In this document: positions 60,907-64,000 of the stretch, in pieces | Layout: every line of letters begins with the position of its first letter | How positions within the stretch are numbered: position 1 is the first letter of the stretch | NCBI GenBank assembly: GCA_902766125.1 | Contig: CACXCG010000021.1 | Span: 1 to 64,000, forward strand | Origin: an uncultured Spirochaetaceae bacterium | Lineage (GTDB): Bacteria; Spirochaetota; Spirochaetia; Treponematales; Treponemataceae | Reading direction: 5' to 3' | Length of the DNA: 64,000 bases | Position numbers and translations under genes: made by a program | The notes under the pieces: model-generated | The model's input: the letters and a program-made list of their open reading frames with translations, nothing else | Told to the model about the DNA's origin: nothing | Databases searched by the model: none

Positions 60907-61193
60907 TGCTCTTCCTTTTTAAGAGACTGCATCAGGTAAGATGGCGTCATATCTCTGTCTTCGCGGAGTAACTGTGCTGGACTGCATACTTCTTCCGGCA
61001 GTGTTGCATTTAGCGTTTCTGTTGCATACAGAACACGCGCACGTTTGGTTTTATAGCCATTAGCATCAATTTCAAAGCTTTTTCTTAGCTGAACAACAGT
61101 CTGCTGGGCGATGCTGCGGTTTTGTTCCTGTGCTGTTCTGTTGAGTGCAGCGTAAAGTTCGTCGGGACATTCCCGTACTTGAAGCAGTGGCAT
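60903..61193 (-). CDS. antitoxin, FitA/Arc-like
   Basis: 96 residues. The N-terminal part (LLQVRECPDELYAALNRTAQ, then EQNRSIAQQTVVQLRKSF) fits a ribbon-helix-helix DNA-binding domain; the C-terminal tail would mask the toxin. AAGGAGG lies six bases before the ATG. Predicted to bind the inverted repeat upstream and repress its own operon. Confidence 0.82.
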   Translation of the reverse strand: MPLLQVRECPDELYAALNRTAQEQNRSIAQQTVVQLRKSFEIDANGYKTKRARVLYATETLNATLPEEVCSPAQLLREDRDMTPSYLMQSLKKEEQ

Positions 61194-61205
61194 GGTAACC
61201 TCCTT

Positions 61206-61267
61206 GTATGCAGAAGTATGCTATTTGCATACACTTATAGAATAACAAGATTATTGTTAAAAGTCAA
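61206..61267 (-). promoter_or_regulatory. promoter and operator of the toxin-antitoxin pair
   Basis: Promoter on the minus strand: TTGACT (61262-61267)-N17-TATTCT (61239-61244). Just downstream, GTATGC (61216-61221) and GCATAC (61227-61232) form an inverted repeat spaced by five bases, and a third GTATGC lies at 61206-61211, one helical turn away. This is a good operator candidate for the ribbon-helix-helix antitoxin. Confidence 0.7.
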
Positions 61268-61318
61268 GAAAAAAATGATTGTATTTATTGGGATTCGAGA
61301 TGTTGTAGTGCACAAATG

Positions 61319-61346
61319 TAAAAAAAACGCGACAAGGATGTCGCGT
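61319..61346 (-). terminator. terminator of the fumarate-reductase-like operon
   Basis: On the minus strand ACGCGACA (61339-61346) and TGTCGCGT (61327-61334) form an eight-base stem with four-base loop, followed by seven further T. Confidence 0.88.
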
Positions 61347-61369
61347 CAATTTCTTAGCAGGAACACTCG

Positions 61370-61431
61370 TGCAGAATTTTGCAAAGCAAAATTCTGCAGA
61401 AATAAAAATCGCAAGGAAGCAATTTTTATTT
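61370..61431. repeat. two adjacent hairpins between the operon end and its terminator
   Basis: A 13-base perfect stem with AAA loop (TGCAGAATTTTGC, 61370-61382, with 61386-61398), and a stem AAATAAAAAT/ATTTTTATTT (61400-61409 and 61422-61431) with a mismatch and an inner GC/GC. The second overlaps the flavoprotein stop codon. Confidence 0.65.
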
Positions 61432-63069
61432 CGAGGCGCCAGGTATCTTCTTCTCGAATTCGGGGTTTCCGTGTGTGTAGCGGGGTAACAGCTTCGGAGA
61501 AACTGCATCTCCCTTAATTCCAGCCTTATCGCGTTCCTTTTCGAAGTCTTTTACGTGCTGCAGGCTCAGTTTTGAAGTATCGGTCAGCTGAATGTCTTTG
61601 AACATCTTTCCTGCTTCAATACCTGCTTCGCGTCCGAATACCACAACATCCAGAAGTGAGTTACCCATCAGGCGGTTTGTTCCGTGAACACCACCAGAGG
61701 CTTCTCCTGCAACCAGAAGATTCTTTACGCTGGTATGACAGGTCTTGTCAATTTCAACGCCACCGTTCTGATAGTGCAGTGTGGGGTATACCAGAATGGG
61801 TTCCTTGCGGATATCGATTCCGTACTTGATGAACATGTTGTACATAGCGGGAATTGATTTGAGGATGGTTCCTTCTCCGTGAATCATTTCGATCATGGGA
61901 GTATCAAGCCATACTGCATCCTGAACTTCATTCTTAACACCACGTCCGTTCTTTACTTCGCGGATAATTCCAGAAGCGTTAACGTCACGGGTTTCAAGCG
62001 GATGAATGTATACTTCACCGTCTTTGTTAATCAGTTTTGCACCAAGAGAGCGGACTTTTTCGGTAACCAGCTTGCCCAGAATCTGTGTGGGGTATGCTGC
62101 ACCGGTCGGGTGATACTGAAGGCTGTCCTGATACAGAAGTTTTGCACCGGCACGGTATGCCAGTACCAGACCGTCAGCGGTTGCTCCGTAGTGGTTAGAA
62201 GTGGGGAATCCCTGATAGTGCATGCGTCCGGCACCACCGGTTGCAATAATAACAACCTTTGCCTTTGCAATGCGGATTTCACCGGTTTCCATATTCATAA
62301 GGACTGCACCAGAAGCTTCGCCCTTGTCATTTTTAATCAGTTCGATTGCACTGGTAAAATCAACTACGGTAATGCGGTCTGCACGGTTAAAGGTTTCGTC
62401 GCGCAGGGTACGCATGATTTCTGCACCGGAGTAGTCCTTGCATGCATGCATACGTTTGCGGCTTGTTCCGCCACCGTGAGTGGTAACCATAGTACCGTCT
62501 GCTTCCTTGTCAAATTCAACGCCAAGGTCGTTCAGCCATTTGATAACAGAGGGAGCTTTGTTTACCAGTGTGTATACCAGTTCGGGTTTTCCGTCAAAGT
62601 GTCCGCCGCCAAAGGCATCAAGGTAGTGCTGTGCGGGTGAATCGTTGGGCTTATCTGCAGCCTGGATTCCGCCTTCTGCCATCATGGTGTTTGCATCGCC
62701 TACGCGCAGTTTGGTTACCAGCAGAACTTTTGCACCGGCTTCGCTTGCCATAATTGCAGCACTGGTTCCAGCTCCACCGCCACCAATAACCAGAACGTCT
62801 GCTTCGTAATCAATGTGATTCAGATCAACAGTGTCGGGTTCCATGCGGGGTTTTGCCTGCAGCATTTCTGCCAGTTCAATAGGTGCTTTCTGTCCTTTGT
62901 TGGGACCAATCTTAAGTTCAACAAATTGAGAAGCAATGCGGTCAGGGTGATATTCTTTGAGCAGCTGATCTTTTTCATCTGCAGTAAGGCGTGCGTGCTC
63001 AAACTTGAGGTTTTCTTCGCGTTTTTCTGCTACGATTTTTGCAGCATCATCAAGATAATTACCGTACAT
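61426..63069 (-). CDS. fumarate reductase/succinate dehydrogenase-type flavoprotein
   Basis: 547 residues. After about 90 extra N-terminal residues comes the FAD-binding ADVLVIGGGGAGTSAAIMA, then MMAEGGIQAA, the THGGGTSRKRMHACKD segment, SLQYHPTGAAYP and VAGEASGGVHGTNRLMGNSLLD. His and Arg residues of the fumarate site appear in these motifs. The partner iron-sulphur gene lies nine bases upstream, and no membrane-anchor subunit is in view, so a soluble fumarate reductase is likely (inference). Confidence 0.88.
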   Translation of the reverse strand: MYGNYLDDAAKIVAEKREENLKFEHARLTADEKDQLLKEYHPDRIASQFVELKIGPNKGQKAPIELAEMLQAKPRMEPDTVDLNHIDYEADVLVIGGGGAGTSAAIMASEAGAKVLLVTKLRVGDANTMMAEGGIQAADKPNDSPAQHYLDAFGGGHFDGKPELVYTLVNKAPSVIKWLNDLGVEFDKEADGTMVTTHGGGTSRKRMHACKDYSGAEIMRTLRDETFNRADRITVVDFTSAIELIKNDKGEASGAVLMNMETGEIRIAKAKVVIIATGGAGRMHYQGFPTSNHYGATADGLVLAYRAGAKLLYQDSLQYHPTGAAYPTQILGKLVTEKVRSLGAKLINKDGEVYIHPLETRDVNASGIIREVKNGRGVKNEVQDAVWLDTPMIEMIHGEGTILKSIPAMYNMFIKYGIDIRKEPILVYPTLHYQNGGVEIDKTCHTSVKNLLVAGEASGGVHGTNRLMGNSLLDVVVFGREAGIEAGKMFKDIQLTDTSKLSLQHVKDFEKERDKAGIKGDAVSPKLLPRYTHGNPEFEKKIPGASK

Positions 63070-63078
63070 ATAATCTCC

Positions 63079-63768
63079 TTACTTTTCTATTTCGCGATTG
63101 TTGTAAAGATTTTTGATCTCTTCTTTGTTGCCTGTTGACATTTCAACAAACTTCTTGATTGCCTCTTCGCACTTACCGGCGTCAATTTCTGCAACACGGT
63201 CAAGCAGGTGCTGACTCTGCGGCTGAATGTACTTTCCGTTGATACGGCGTGCAAGTTCTGCAACCTGAGGGTGACTGATTCCTGCAGGACAGCGGCTTGA
63301 ACAGCATCCGCACATAACGCAGTCGAATGAAAGGTCTGCACATTTTGCATAGTCTCCGCGCTGAGCGTATGCAATGTACTGCATAGTGTTCAGGTTCTGG
63401 GGGCAGGCACGTGTACAGGCGTTACATCCAACACAAGAGTAAATCTCGGGATATAGCTGCATCATAAGCTGCTGTTCAGGTTTTACGGTGTTGATGTCGT
63501 AAATCTGTTTTACCAGAGGGAAGAAGGGCAGGGTTGCAATGTACATGTCATTTTCAACTTTCTTTGAACAGGCAAGACATGTCTGCAGCTGATTCTGTCC
63601 TTTTATACGGTAAATGGTTGCACAGGCTCCACAGAAACCGTTGCGGCATCCGCAGCCACGCTTTAACTGATATCCTGCGTATTCCATAGCATTCATAATT
63701 GTTAACTCTGCCGGAACTTCATATTTTTTTCCGAAGAGGTAAATTGTTGCCATTTCTTTTTCTGCCAT
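63079..63768 (-). CDS. fumarate reductase-type iron-sulphur protein
   Basis: 229 residues from ATG 63768 (AGGAGAA upstream). An N-terminal 2Fe-2S ferredoxin domain (RGCGCRNGFCGACATIY; LQTCLAC) and a C-terminal domain with two cysteine clusters (SCVGCNACTRACPQ; DCVMCGCCSSRCPAG). It would carry electrons from a flavoprotein to the fumarate site of the following gene product. Confidence 0.88.
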   Translation of the reverse strand: MAEKEMATIYLFGKKYEVPAELTIMNAMEYAGYQLKRGCGCRNGFCGACATIYRIKGQNQLQTCLACSKKVENDMYIATLPFFPLVKQIYDINTVKPEQQLMMQLYPEIYSCVGCNACTRACPQNLNTMQYIAYAQRGDYAKCADLSFDCVMCGCCSSRCPAGISHPQVAELARRINGKYIQPQSQHLLDRVAEIDAGKCEEAIKKFVEMSTGNKEEIKNLYNNREIEK

Positions 63769-63784
63769 GACAATTCTCCTTTTA

Positions 63785-64000
63785 TTAGTATTCGGGCGGT
63801 AACTCACCCAGCTGATCAAAACTGAATACAGGTCCGTCTTTGCAGACGAATTTGTCACCGATATTACAGCGTCCACACTTTCCTATACCGCATTTCATGC
63901 GCATTTCCATGGTTGTAAAAATCTGGGTGTCAACGAAGCCCATCTTTTTAAGTTCTGCCAGAGAAAGGTGAATGAGAATTGGCGGTCCGCACATAATGAC
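63785..64000 (-). CDS. FAD/NAD-binding, 2Fe-2S oxidoreductase subunit (C-terminal part)
   Basis: Only the last 71 or so residues are inside the window; the gene continues past base 64000. The segment reads IMCGPPILIHLSLAELKKMG, then FTTMEMRMKCGIGKCGRCNI, FVCKDGPVFSFDQL. This is the C-terminus of PyrK/HydG-like flavoproteins (ferredoxin reductase fold with C-terminal 2Fe-2S). It implies NAD(P)H as electron donor to the downstream subunits. Confidence 0.85.
   Translation of the reverse strand, partial: VIMCGPPILIHLSLAELKKMGFVDTQIFTTMEMRMKCGIGKCGRCNIGDKFVCKDGPVFSFDQLGELPPEY

Noticed and set aside
61879-62640. 253-codon plus-strand open frame opposite the fumarate-reductase flavoprotein
   Set aside because: Antisense shadow of a conserved gene; no promoter or domain.
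1-64000. Prophage, insertion sequence or integron
   Set aside because: No transposase, integrase, phage structural gene or terminal repeats were seen anywhere in the window.

Overview
The window looks like a spirochaete chromosome, most likely a Treponema species with moderate GC. Support comes from a FlaA-type periplasmic flagellar filament protein (55609-56673), a paired TIGR03545/TIGR03546-like gene set, a spiro-SPASM-type protein, many small lipoproteins with Cys lipoboxes, an RsbU/STAS/RsbW-type partner-switching operon, and an 11-base poly-G tract before a lipoprotein start, a feature known from T. pallidum. The species cannot be fixed from sequence alone. The organisation is very compact: convergent genes overlap or abut by a few bases, and a striking number of genes start 6-9 bases after a good -10 box with no Shine-Dalgarno, which suggests leaderless mRNAs.

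Layout. 0-0.3 kb: end of an rRNA operon (5S 3' part), terminator, and a short degenerate tandem repeat. 0.3-7.7 kb: lipoprotein behind the poly-G tract, RlmI-like methyltransferase, miaA, TatD-like hydrolase, an Hpt-domain protein, an unusually long LepB. 7.7-17 kb: secA, an envelope/lipoprotein operon, nudix hydrolase, hisS, mnmA, coaX. 17-25 kb: NeuB-family sugar-acid synthase, TIGR03546/TIGR03545-like pair, yebC, ruvC, ruvAB-queA. 25-31.5 kb: a minus-strand operon with a nucleotide-sugar 4,6-dehydratase, a DegT aminotransferase and three subunits resembling a molybdenum hydroxylase whose large subunit has lost its cofactor motif. 31.5-34.6 kb: SPOR-domain protein with an acidic repeat region, tmRNA, a small conserved-looking protein. 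34.7-43.8 kb: partner-switching operon, ParB-like protein, phosphoesterase, TPR proteins (one with an Mrr-like C-terminus, one with a histone-H1-like tail). 43.8-47.1 kb: xseA-xseB-mutL. 47.2-55.5 kb: surface-glycan and cell-wall operon with spiro-SPASM protein, glycosyltransferase-like protein, a cytidylyltransferase/PseG/methyltransferase fusion, ATP-grasp ligase, AmiC-type amidase and GerMN protein. 55.6-59 kb: flaA, an alarmone-synthetase/TPR fusion, a metallo-beta-lactamase-fold hydrolase and tRNA-Glu. 59-64 kb: AspT-like transporter, VapBC/FitAB-like toxin-antitoxin pair, and a fumarate-reductase-like flavoprotein, its iron-sulphur protein and the end of an NAD-linked flavoprotein subunit.

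The most promising collective reading is a dispersed pathway for a CMP-activated nonulosonic acid (pseudaminic- or legionaminic-like): dehydratase (29936-31453), aminotransferase (28761-29936), NeuB-type synthase (17097-18266), and cytidylyltransferase plus PseG-type hydrolase fused to a methyltransferase (49769-52300), followed by an ATP-grasp enzyme and lying close to flaA. Such sugars decorate flagellar proteins in other bacteria; the link to FlaA or FlaB here is inference.
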